This document shows positions 52,053 through 59,049 of a stretch of 64,000 nt of DNA, piece by piece; position 1 is the stretch's first letter, and each line of letters opens with the position of its first letter. This DNA comes from Flavimobilis marinus (lineage in GTDB: Bacteria; Actinomycetota; Actinomycetes; Actinomycetales; Cellulomonadaceae), in contig NZ_FONZ01000004.1 in assembly GCF_900113055.1 (NCBI RefSeq), forward strand, positions 62,001-126,000. The letters are read 5' to 3'. A model generated the notes under the pieces. That model ran no database searches, was not told the origin of the DNA, and saw only the letters and a program-made list of their open reading frames with translations. The position numbers were made by a program, and so were the translations under genes.

Positions 52053-53686
52053 TCGCACGCGTGCTCGCAGGGGCCGTCCTGGTCGGTCTCGCCGGGGGGA
52101 CGGTGTGGGCGGGATCGACGCTCGACCGCGCCGAGCCCACCGACGCGCCGCCGCTGACCGTGACCACGGCGCCCGAGGAGGTCGCGGCCGTCTGCGCCGC
52201 ACCCGTGCAGCTCGCCGACCCGGACGTCGCGGGCGACCCCGAGTTCGGCTCCTCCCCGGTGGGCACGACGTCGGGCGTCGTCGCCGACGCGGCACCCGGG
52301 GCGGCCGCGCTGCGGACCCTGGACGGTGAGCCCGTCACGACCCCGCCCGGAGACCTCGCCGCCGCCGTCCCCGGACCGACGGCACTGTGGTCGACGCCTG
52401 CGGATGGCGTCGTGGCCAGCGCCGGCACCGCGTGGTCGGTGACCACCGACGGCGACCTCCGGGGTCTGGCCGCGGCGCCGTGCCAGACGCCGACGACGGA
52501 GCAGTGGCTCGTCGGCGGCGGCACGGAGCTCGGGACCAGCACCCGACTGGTGCTCCAGAACCCGCACGGGACGCCCGCCACCGTCGAGATCGAGGTCTGG
52601 GGACCCACCGGCCGGCTGGAGCTTGCCGGCCCCGCGACGTTCTCCGTGCCGGCCGGCGGGCAGACCTCGACTCTGCTCGAAGGACTGGCCGCCGAGCAGC
52701 GGCGGCTGACCGTCCGAGTCACCAGCACGGGTGCCATGGTGGCGTCGTACCTGCAGGTGAACAGTCTCGACGGGCTCCGGCCGACCGGCGTCGAGCTGAT
52801 CCCGGCGGCGTCCGCGCCCGCGACGCGGCAGGTCGTGACCGGTCTCGTCGTCGACGGCTCCGAGCCCGGCGCCGGCGGCGCTTCCGTCCGCGTGCACGTC
52901 CCCACGGACGGAGACCCCGCCACGGACGGTGACCCCGCCACGGACGGTGACCCCGCCACGGACGGTGACCCCGCCACGGTCGACGTGTTCCTGCTCGGCC
53001 CTCAGGGCAGGGTCGCGCTGCCCGGCGCCGAGACGGTCGACGTCGTGCCGGGGGAGGTGACGGACCTCTCGCTCGCCGGGCTGCCCGCGGGCACGTACAC
53101 CGCGGTCCTCGAGTCGGCGGTCCCGTTCCTCGCCGCGGGCACCTATCCGCGGACCGACCCGGCGTCGGGTGCGGTCGACGTCGCCCACGTCGCGGCCGCG
53201 GCACCTGCCGGCTCCGGCCGGCTCGCGGTCCCGGCGAAGGCAGGGGTGAGCATCGCGCTCACCGCGGTGCCCGACGACGTGGCGGCGCTGCCCGCGACGG
53301 TCGTTGGCGTGGGCGGAGGTCCGCAGCCGACGCCGGACGGCTCGGCCGAGCCGGAAGACGCGGCCGAGCCGGAAGACGCGGCCGAGCCGGACGGCCTCCC
53401 CCCGACGCAGGTGACCCTGACGTTCCTGGGTGCGGGCGGTGCCACGCTCGAGACCCGCGCGGTCACCGCGTCCGCTGGCACGGTCGTGGTCGCGCCCGGA
53501 CCCGCCGGGACGACCGCCGTACGGCTCGACTCGCAGCCACCCGCGGGGGTCCTGCTGACGTGGACGGGGAACCTGTCGACCGGGCCTGGCCTCGTCTCCG
53601 CGCTGCCCGGGACCGAGTCCGCGGACGTCACCGTCTCGGTGACCGTCGCTGCGCGTCCTGACCTGGGTCTGGGCGTCGACCGCTGA
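52049..53686 (+). CDS. DUF5719 family secreted or membrane-anchored protein
   Basis: A 545-residue protein with an N-terminal hydrophobic helix (about 3-22) and a beta-rich extracytoplasmic body (GTSTRLVLQNPHGTPATVEIEVWGPTGRLEL). Two low-complexity inserts interrupt it: TDGDPA repeats near 285-310 and EPEDA repeats near 430. GTG 52049 is chosen because it overlaps the GT stop (GTGA) with GGAGG at 9 nt. DUF5719 genes accompany the large GT in related actinomycetes; function is unknown, perhaps assisting that enzyme outside the membrane. Confidence 0.8.
   Translation: MIARVLAGAVLVGLAGGTVWAGSTLDRAEPTDAPPLTVTTAPEEVAAVCAAPVQLADPDVAGDPEFGSSPVGTTSGVVADAAPGAAALRTLDGEPVTTPPGDLAAAVPGPTALWSTPADGVVASAGTAWSVTTDGDLRGLAAAPCQTPTTEQWLVGGGTELGTSTRLVLQNPHGTPATVEIEVWGPTGRLELAGPATFSVPAGGQTSTLLEGLAAEQRRLTVRVTSTGAMVASYLQVNSLDGLRPTGVELIPAASAPATRQVVTGLVVDGSEPGAGGASVRVHVPTDGDPATDGDPATDGDPATDGDPATVDVFLLGPQGRVALPGAETVDVVPGEVTDLSLAGLPAGTYTAVLESAVPFLAAGTYPRTDPASGAVDVAHVAAAAPAGSGRLAVPAKAGVSIALTAVPDDVAALPATVVGVGGGPQPTPDGSAEPEDAAEPEDAAEPDGLPPTQVTLTFLGAGGATLETRAVTASAGTVVVAPGPAGTTAVRLDSQPPAGVLLTWTGNLSTGPGLVSALPGTESADVTVSVTVAARPDLGLGVDR
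52903..52980 (+). repeat. 18-nt tandem repeat in DUF5719 gene
   Basis: Three exact copies of gaccccgccacggacggt (52913-52930, 52931-52948, 52949-52966), plus partial copies at both ends. It encodes (DPATDG)n and keeps the frame. Confidence 0.9.
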
Positions 53687-53722
53687 GGGCAGGCCGCCGC
53701 TCGGCCGCCGCTCAGCCACCGC

Positions 53723-54154
53723 TCAGCCGCCGTGGTAACCGGGATCGACCTCGTCGGGGTCGCGGCCCATCATGTGCGCGACCTGCTCGACGAGCACGGT
53801 GCGCAGGAGGTCCTGCAGGTCCTCGGCGTCGTGCGCCCGGCCCTCGACCGGGCGGCGGTACACGACGATCCGTGCGGGCATGCCGCTCTCCGCGGGGAAG
53901 TAACGCCCCATGGGCACGCCGCGCTCCTCCCACGGCGCGGGGTCCGACGGCGGCACGTCCTCCACCGCGAACTCGGTGCCCTTGAGCTGGCGGGCCCACC
54001 GACGCTCCAGGCGCTCCACGGTCGACACGACGAGGTCGTCGAACCTCTCGGCCCGGGTCATGGCCGCGGGCAGGTGCGCGGGGATGAGCGGACCGCGCAG
54101 CCCGCGGCCGCGGCGGTCACGCCGGCGTACGCCGGATCCCGGCTGGTCGGTCAC
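53723..54154 (-). CDS. Zincin-like (metallopeptidase family) protein with altered HExxH
   Basis: About 143 residues, with a GTG at 54154 as the likely start (an upstream in-frame extension to 54211 has no support). The C-terminal half matches the Zincin_1 pattern RIVVYRRPVEG...DLLRTVLVEQVAHMMGRDPDEVDPGY, but the expected HExxH reads EQVAH: the first His and the catalytic Glu are replaced. It diverges from the DUF3499 gene, as Rv3259 does from Rv3258c beside pmmA. A weak TTCAAT lies 6 nt before the GTG. Likely not an active peptidase as drawn. Confidence 0.82.
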   Translation of the reverse strand: MTDQPGSGVRRRDRRGRGLRGPLIPAHLPAAMTRAERFDDLVVSTVERLERRWARQLKGTEFAVEDVPPSDPAPWEERGVPMGRYFPAESGMPARIVVYRRPVEGRAHDAEDLQDLLRTVLVEQVAHMMGRDPDEVDPGYHGG

Positions 54155-54212
54155 GGGGCCATTGAACACCACGGCGGCGGCGTGTGCAGCGTCGGGGCTT
54201 GCGCGGGCCACG

Positions 54213-54218
54213 TAGCAT
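54213..54218 (+). promoter_or_regulatory. -10 element of leaderless DUF3499 gene
   Basis: TAGCAT, 8 nt, GTG at 54227. Confidence 0.55.
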
Positions 54219-54226
54219 CAGGGACT

Positions 54227-54604
54227 GTGAGAGCCGTCCGTCAGTGTTCCCGAACCGCATGCGTCCGCCCGTCCGTGGCCACGCTGACGTACGTGTACTC
54301 GGACTCGACGGCCGTGCTCGGCCCCCTGGCGACCGCCGCAGAGCCGCACAGCTACGACCTGTGCAGCGAGCACGCCGACCGCCTCACCGCGCCGCGCGGC
54401 TGGGAGGTCGTGCGGCTCTCGACCGAGTTCCTGCCCACCGGGCCCAGCGAGGACGACCTGCTCGCGCTCGCCGACGCCGTCCGCGAGGCCGGCCGGCCCG
54501 CCCAGCCGGGGGTCCGCGGTCGGCACCGGGCGGAGCCCGCGCCGGTGCAGGTGGGCGAGGTGGCGCGCAAGGGTCACCTGCGCGTGCTGCGCGGGGAGGG
54601 CTGA
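54227..54604 (+). CDS. DUF3499 family protein
   Basis: A 125-residue actinobacterial protein. It begins VRAVRQCSRTACVRPSVATLTYVYSDSTAVLGPL and contains YDLCSEHADRL; the Cys7/Cys12 and Cys/His set suggests a small zinc-binding fold. The rest (GWEVVRLSTEFLPTGPSEDDLLALADAVREAGRP) is charged. Family function is unknown, but its place between the Zincin-like gene and manB is conserved in actinomycetes. It appears leaderless and is followed after 5 nt by the zinc-ribbon gene. Confidence 0.88.
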   Translation: MRAVRQCSRTACVRPSVATLTYVYSDSTAVLGPLATAAEPHSYDLCSEHADRLTAPRGWEVVRLSTEFLPTGPSEDDLLALADAVREAGRPAQPGVRGRHRAEPAPVQVGEVARKGHLRVLRGEG

Positions 54605-54609
54605 GGACC

Positions 54610-54876
54610 GTGGCCGAGCCGCAGCGTCGTCGTCGCGCGCCGAAGAAGCCCGACGAGCCGCTGGGCTCGTTGAGCCAGCCCGCGCCCGTCCCCGACCATG
54701 CCCGGGCGTGCGTGGCCTGCGCCTCGCGCGAGCTCACGCGGGTCTCCATGACGCTGGGCGACGGCACCCCGGTGATGTTCGTGTCCTGCCAGGGCTGCGA
54801 GCACCGCACGTGGGTGGCCGAGGACGGCGAGCACCTCGACGCCGCGGGCGTCCTGCGGCGCGCCGGCAAGCAGTGA
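54610..54876 (+). CDS. small zinc-ribbon protein
   Basis: An 88-residue protein. A basic N-terminus (RRRRAPKKPDEP) precedes a ribbon with CVACAS at about 35-40 and CQGCEH at about 57-62, the two CxxC knuckles of a zinc ribbon, around beta strands TRVSMTLGDGTPVMFVS and RTWVAED. I do not recognise a named function; RNA or DNA contact is conceivable. GAGG before the GTG and the 5-nt distance to DUF3499 suggest co-translation. Confidence 0.75.
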   Translation: MAEPQRRRRAPKKPDEPLGSLSQPAPVPDHARACVACASRELTRVSMTLGDGTPVMFVSCQGCEHRTWVAEDGEHLDAAGVLRRAGKQ

Positions 54877-54917
54877 TCGCTCGCGCGGGAAGCACCCGGG
54901 CGTGGCTCGCGAGCCAC

Positions 54918-54923
54918 TAGGCT
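54918..54923 (+). promoter_or_regulatory. -10 element of leaderless manB
   Basis: TAGGCT, 6 nt, GTG at 54930, with no ribosome site. Confidence 0.6.
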
Positions 54924-54929
54924 GGCGCC

Positions 54930-56399
54930 GTGAGCACCGACATCGTTGACCTGTCCGGCATCATCAAGGCGTACGACGTCCGGGGAGTCGTCCCCGACAC
55001 GTTCGACGCGACCATCGCCCGCGCCATCGGCGCCGCTTTCGCGACCGTCGTGGTGCTGCCCGAGGCCGCTCCGGGCTCGCGCCCGACCGCCGTCGTCGGG
55101 CACGACATGCGCGACACGGGCCCCGAGCTGGTCGCCGCGTTCGCCGCCGGCCTGACCGCGGCCGGCGTCGACGTCGTGTCGATCGGCCTGTGCTCGACCG
55201 ACGGTCTCTACCACGCGTCCGGCGCCCACGACGTGCCCGGCGCCATGTTCACGGCGAGCCACAACCCGGCCGAGTACAACGGCATCAAGCTGTGCCGCAA
55301 GGGCGCCCGCCCCGTCGGGCAGGACTCGGGTCTCGCCGAGGTCCGGGACCTCGCCGGGGCCTACCTCGGCGGAGCGCAGCAGCCCGTCACGGCGACCGCG
55401 CCGGGGAGCCTGACCGAGCGGTCGACCCTCAGCGACTACGCCTCGTTCCTGCGCTCGTTGGTCGACCTGCGCGGCATCCGCCCGCTCAAGGTCGTCGTCG
55501 ACGCCGGCAACGGAATGGGCGGCTACACCGTGCCCGCCGTGCTCGGCTCCGCCGCCGGTCTCGATGCCCTGCCGCTCGACGTCGTCCCCCTGTACTTCGA
55601 GCTCGACGGGACGTTCCCCAACCACGAGGCCAACCCGCTCGAGCCGGAGAACCTCCGGGACCTGCAGGCCGCCGTCGTCGAGCACGGTGCGGACCTGGGC
55701 CTGGCGTTCGACGGCGACGCGGACCGCTGCTTCGTCATCGACGAGCGCGGGGAGCCCGTGAGCCCGTCGGCCATCACGGCGCTCGTCGGGCTGCGCGAGG
55801 TCGCTCGTGAGCGCGCCCTCGACGACAGCCGGACGCCCGTCGTGATCCACAACCTCATCACCTCCCGCGTCGTGCCGGACCTGCTGGGGGCAGCCGGCGC
55901 GCGCACGGTGCGCACCCGCGTGGGGCACTCGTTCATCAAGGCGCAGATGGCCGAGCAGGACGCCGTGTTCGGCGGCGAGCACAGCGCGCACTACTACTTC
56001 CGCGACTTCTTCTTCGCGGACACCGGCATGCTCGCCGCGATGCACGTGCTGGCAGCCCTCGGGGAGCAGCCGCACCCGCTGTCAGCGCTGGCGGAGATGT
56101 ACGAGCCGTACTTCGCCTCCGGGGAGATCAACTCGCGCACCGCCGACGTGCCGGCGGCGCGCGCTCGGGTCGTCGAGGCCTACGTGACGCAGCAGGGCGC
56201 GGGACCCGTCGTCGTGGACGAGCTCGACGGGCTCACCGTGTCGCACTGGGACGAGACCCCGCAGTGGTGGTTCAACCTGCGGGCCTCGAACACCGAGCCG
56301 CTGCTGCGCCTGAACGTCGAGGCCGCGGACGAGGACATCATGGTCAAGGTGCGCGACGACGTGCTCGCGCTGGTGCGAGCGGAGGACGAGGACGCATGA
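54930..56399 (+). CDS. manB: phosphomannomutase / phosphoglucomutase (ManB/PmmA)
   Basis: A 489-residue alpha-D-phosphohexomutase interconverting mannose-6-P and mannose-1-P, the precursor of GDP-mannose. The phosphoserine loop FTASHNPAEYNGIK is near residues 107-120, the Mg site AFDGDADRCFVID near 258-270, the sugar loop GEHSAHYYF and the phosphate-binding RASNTEPLLRLNVEA near the C-terminus are all intact. All four domains are present. Its stop overlaps the Trm112-like gene (ATGA). It should supply mannose for cell-envelope glycans. Confidence 0.95.
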   Translation: MSTDIVDLSGIIKAYDVRGVVPDTFDATIARAIGAAFATVVVLPEAAPGSRPTAVVGHDMRDTGPELVAAFAAGLTAAGVDVVSIGLCSTDGLYHASGAHDVPGAMFTASHNPAEYNGIKLCRKGARPVGQDSGLAEVRDLAGAYLGGAQQPVTATAPGSLTERSTLSDYASFLRSLVDLRGIRPLKVVVDAGNGMGGYTVPAVLGSAAGLDALPLDVVPLYFELDGTFPNHEANPLEPENLRDLQAAVVEHGADLGLAFDGDADRCFVIDERGEPVSPSAITALVGLREVARERALDDSRTPVVIHNLITSRVVPDLLGAAGARTVRTRVGHSFIKAQMAEQDAVFGGEHSAHYYFRDFFFADTGMLAAMHVLAALGEQPHPLSALAEMYEPYFASGEINSRTADVPAARARVVEAYVTQQGAGPVVVDELDGLTVSHWDETPQWWFNLRASNTEPLLRLNVEAADEDIMVKVRDDVLALVRAEDEDA

Positions 56400-56617
56400 G
56401 CCTGCACGACCACCCCAGCCACCCCAGCCAGCTCTCTGTCGAGCCGTGGGTGCGCGACATCCTGCGCTGCCCGGTGACCGGCGCGACGCTGGTCGACGGC
56501 ACGGGCCCGGACGGCACCCCCGAGCTCTGGTCCACGGACCCCGAGCGACCGCTCGCGTATCCGGTCCGGGACGGCATCCCGGTGCTGCTGGAGGCAGACG
56601 CCCGCGCGCTGAGCTGA
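56396..56617 (+). CDS. Trm112-like protein
   Basis: A 73-residue protein of the Trm112/UPF0434 type. WVRDILRCPVTGATL and YPVRDGIPVLLEADAR are the family blocks. Only one of the usual zinc cysteines (RCPVTG) is seen, as in many bacterial versions. Family members act as small chaperones or activators of methyltransferases, but the partner is unknown here. The ATG overlaps the manB stop, and the stop codon lies within an exact 17-bp tandem duplication. Confidence 0.87.
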   Translation: MSLHDHPSHPSQLSVEPWVRDILRCPVTGATLVDGTGPDGTPELWSTDPERPLAYPVRDGIPVLLEADARALS

Positions 56618-56639
56618 GCGCGGCGCTGAGCTGAGCGCG
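56606..56639 (+). repeat. 17-bp exact tandem duplication at the Trm112 stop
   Basis: GCGCTGAGCTGAGCGCG is repeated head-to-tail (56606-56622, 56623-56639). Each copy can form a GCGCT/AGCGC hairpin, so it may act as a terminator. The stop TGA (56615-56617) lies in copy one. Confidence 0.85.
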
Positions 56640-56659
56640 CCTGCGGCCGGGTCGCGTCC

Positions 56660-56665
56660 TACACT
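56660..56665 (+). promoter_or_regulatory. -10 element of the CDF transporter gene
   Basis: TACACT 50 nt before the ATG at 56716; GGCAGGAG is the ribosome site. Confidence 0.45.
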
Positions 56666-56715
56666 GGGCGCTGCCCGGCGGCGGACGCCGGGGCGGACAC
56701 GACGGCAGGAGTCTC

Positions 56716-57645
56716 ATGGCCAGCAGCGGTGGCACCAAGGCGATCGTCGCGGCACTCGTCGCGAATCTCGGCATCGCGGTGACGAAGTTCGTCGCCTACC
56801 TCCTGACGCACTCGTCGTCGATGCTCGCGGAGTCGGTGCACTCGCTCGCCGACTCGGGCAACCAGGCGCTGCTGCTCGTCGGCGGCCGGCGTGCACGGCG
56901 CGAGGCGACGCCCGAGCACCCGTTCGGCTACGGCCGCTCCCGCTACATCTACGCGTTCATCGTGTCGATCGTGCTGTTCACGCTCGGCGGCCTGTTCGCC
57001 CTGTACGAGGCGTACCACAAATGGCAGGACCCGCACGGGATCGAGTCGTGGCACTGGGTGCCGATCGTCGTGCTGGTCGCCGCGATCGGGATGGAGACGT
57101 TCTCCTTCCGCACTGCGATCGTCGAGTCCAACCACGTGCGCGGCTCGCGCAGCTGGAAGGAGTTCGTGCGCACGGAGAAGTCGCCCGAGCTCCCGGTCGT
57201 GCTGCTCGAGGACCTCGGCGCGCTCGTCGGTCTGATCCTCGCGCTCGTCGGCGTGTCCCTGACGCTGCTCACGGGCAACGGCCTCTGGGACGCGGCAGGC
57301 ACTGCCGCGATCGGCGTGCTGCTCGTCGTGATCGCGATCATCCTGGCCATCGAGATCCAGTCGCTGCTCATCGGTGAGGCCGCGCTCCCGGAGCACGTCG
57401 CGGCTGTCCAGCAGGCGATCGTCGGCGACGGGGTCGCCTCCCTCATCCACCTGCGCACCATGCACCTGGGGCCGGACGAGATCCTCGTCGCGGCGAAGAT
57501 CGAGCTCGACGCCGCGACCTCGGCCGCGGACGTCGCGGCCGCCGTCAACGGCGCCGAGGAGCGCATCCGGGCGGCCGTGCCGGTCCGGACGACCATCTAC
57601 CTCGAGCCGGACCTGCGGCAGTCGCCCGGGGTGCCGGCGCGCTAG
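56716..57645 (+). CDS. cation diffusion facilitator (CDF) transporter
   Basis: A 309-residue metal exporter. Six helices begin near residue 8; helix 2 carries AESVHSLADSGNQALLLVGGRRARREATPEHPFGYGRSRYIYAF with the HxxxD metal site, helix 5 region carries LLEDLGALVGLILALVGV in which the second Asp pair is partly replaced (EDLGA). The cytoplasmic C-terminal domain includes LIHLRTMHLGPDEILVAAKIEL. Probable substrates are Zn, Fe, Mn or Co; not predictable here. GCAGGAG precedes the ATG. Confidence 0.92.
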   Translation: MASSGGTKAIVAALVANLGIAVTKFVAYLLTHSSSMLAESVHSLADSGNQALLLVGGRRARREATPEHPFGYGRSRYIYAFIVSIVLFTLGGLFALYEAYHKWQDPHGIESWHWVPIVVLVAAIGMETFSFRTAIVESNHVRGSRSWKEFVRTEKSPELPVVLLEDLGALVGLILALVGVSLTLLTGNGLWDAAGTAAIGVLLVVIAIILAIEIQSLLIGEAALPEHVAAVQQAIVGDGVASLIHLRTMHLGPDEILVAAKIELDAATSAADVAAAVNGAEERIRAAVPVRTTIYLEPDLRQSPGVPAR

Positions 57646-57666
57646 CGGGGAGCGCGCGCCCGCGCC

Positions 57667-58902
57667 TCACCAGTCGATGCGGTAGTACTCCAGGACGTAG
57701 TGCTTGGAGCGCTCACGCACGAAGACTCCACGGGTGAGGCTGCCGGTACCGGACGTGGTGTTCCCGTCGAGGACCCGGAGCGTCTTCTTCCCCGCCTTGA
57801 TGACCATCCCGACGTGGGAGGGCTGCCGGCTGCTGGTGAAGCTGAACAGGGCCAGGTCTCCGGGCCGGGGCTTGGAGACGCGACGAGCCTCCGCGCGCAG
57901 CGCCGGGACGAAGTCGGAGAAGCGCGTGCGGAAGGGGACTGCGCCCTCATGGCCCGAGGCCGAGGCCATCCAGCTCTGGAAGATCGCGCACCACGCGGTG
58001 GACGCACCCGCCCACGCGTTGAACTTGCTGCCGCGCACGCTCGGCTCTCGGTAGTTGCGCTGGGAGAGGCCGGCCGCGAGCGCCTCGGTGTACTCGCCCG
58101 TGCCATAGGCGACCGAGTACCCCGCCGACGGGCTGTAGTAGAGGGTGCCGCCGCGGAACCGCTGCACGCAGCCGTCCTCGAGGAGACCGCAGCGCTGGTC
58201 GTGCACGGGAACACCGAGGCGCCCGGTCGGGCCGCCGAGCTTGCGGTACTTCTTGAGGATCTTGCCCTCGACCAGCCATGTGCGGGTGCCCGCGCGCTTG
58301 TCGACGCGCACCAGCATGCCGCGCGCGTGGTCGCGGTAGACGGCATCGACGCCGCGGACGGAGCGGACGCCGGTCCGGGCGGCGCCGAGCTGGCCCGCCT
58401 GCCAGAGCATGCGCGTGCGCTCGTTCAGGTGGCGGTCGGCGACGCGGCGGCGCACCGTGATCCGCTCGGAGTACGACGCGGCGACGGCGTTCTTGGACGA
58501 GACCTTCAGGCGGTACGTGATCGACCGGGTCGGGCGGTCTCGTGCGGTGAACATGCCGTTGGCGTTCGTGGTGACCCGCTCGACCACGGACCAGGACGGG
58601 TCGTGGATGGTCTTCTTCATGAGGACGACCTCGACGCCGCGACCGGCGGGGGTGCGTGCCTCACCGAGGTAGACGCGGCCGCGGAAGTGCACGGTCTCGT
58701 TCGGGCGGACGACGTCGGTGCTGGGCCAGGCGCGCAGCGACGACGCCGTCGGGGTTGCCGCAGGCAGGACGACCGCGTTCCCGGGTGACGCCGCGGTGGG
58801 TGGGGCTCCCGACGCCGGGGCCGTCAGCCCCAGGAGCGCCAGGCTCAGTACTGAGACGATGCCGGTGCGCGTGAGCGCCCCGGCGCGGTGGATCCGGGTC
58901 AT
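57667..58902 (-). CDS. secreted LGFP-CHAP domain protein (putative peptidoglycan amidase)
   Basis: A 411-residue exported protein. Signal peptide at about 1-33, an Ig-like beta domain (about 55-140), then an LGFP-like unit YRKLGGPTGRLGVPVHDQRCGLLEDGCVQRFRGGTLYYSP and a C-terminal CHAP-type domain with Cys305 (AWCAIFQSW), His363 (SHVGMV) and Asn in DGNT. CHAP enzymes cut peptidoglycan amide bonds; the LGFP unit is a wall-binding repeat in actinomycetes. GAGGGGAAC precedes the ATG. It has a divergent paralogue to the right. Confidence 0.87.
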   Translation of the reverse strand: MTRIHRAGALTRTGIVSVLSLALLGLTAPASGAPPTAASPGNAVVLPAATPTASSLRAWPSTDVVRPNETVHFRGRVYLGEARTPAGRGVEVVLMKKTIHDPSWSVVERVTTNANGMFTARDRPTRSITYRLKVSSKNAVAASYSERITVRRRVADRHLNERTRMLWQAGQLGAARTGVRSVRGVDAVYRDHARGMLVRVDKRAGTRTWLVEGKILKKYRKLGGPTGRLGVPVHDQRCGLLEDGCVQRFRGGTLYYSPSAGYSVAYGTGEYTEALAAGLSQRNYREPSVRGSKFNAWAGASTAWCAIFQSWMASASGHEGAVPFRTRFSDFVPALRAEARRVSKPRPGDLALFSFTSSRQPSHVGMVIKAGKKTLRVLDGNTTSGTGSLTRGVFVRERSKHYVLEYYRIDW

Positions 58903-58961
58903 GCAGTTCCCCTCGTCCTCATCGGCCTGGGTGCTGGGACCTATGCCGTCGTGGTCCCGCG

Positions 58962-58985
58962 AGCCTAGTTCGACATATCGGATAT
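58962..58985. promoter_or_regulatory. shared regulatory region of the divergent CHAP genes
   Basis: ATATC-G-GATAT (58975-58985) is an AT-rich dyad in a very GC-rich background. On the minus strand it lies just upstream of a TAGGCT -10 (58962-58967) for the left gene, and it is within the 147-nt gap to the right gene. Candidate operator for both. Confidence 0.45.
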
Positions 58986-59049
58986 TGCACGAGCGCAGGT
59001 CAGGGGGCTGCGCGCCGGTCCGGGGTTGCCCATCCGTGCGTCGGCGCGC

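Noticed and set aside
48540-52295. A 1251-codon open frame opposite the large glycosyltransferase
   Set aside because: Composition is Arg/Gly/Asp-biased low complexity with no domain motif; the opposite strand has clear GT2 and membrane features with overlapping neighbours.
52903-52980. Possible CRISPR-like repeat array
   Set aside because: Units are contiguous without spacers and encode an in-frame hexapeptide within DUF5719.
53732-54226. N-terminal extension of DUF3499 into the upstream region
   Set aside because: The extension is the antisense of the Zincin-like gene; VRAVRQCSRTAC at GTG 54227 matches the family start and the -10 spacing.
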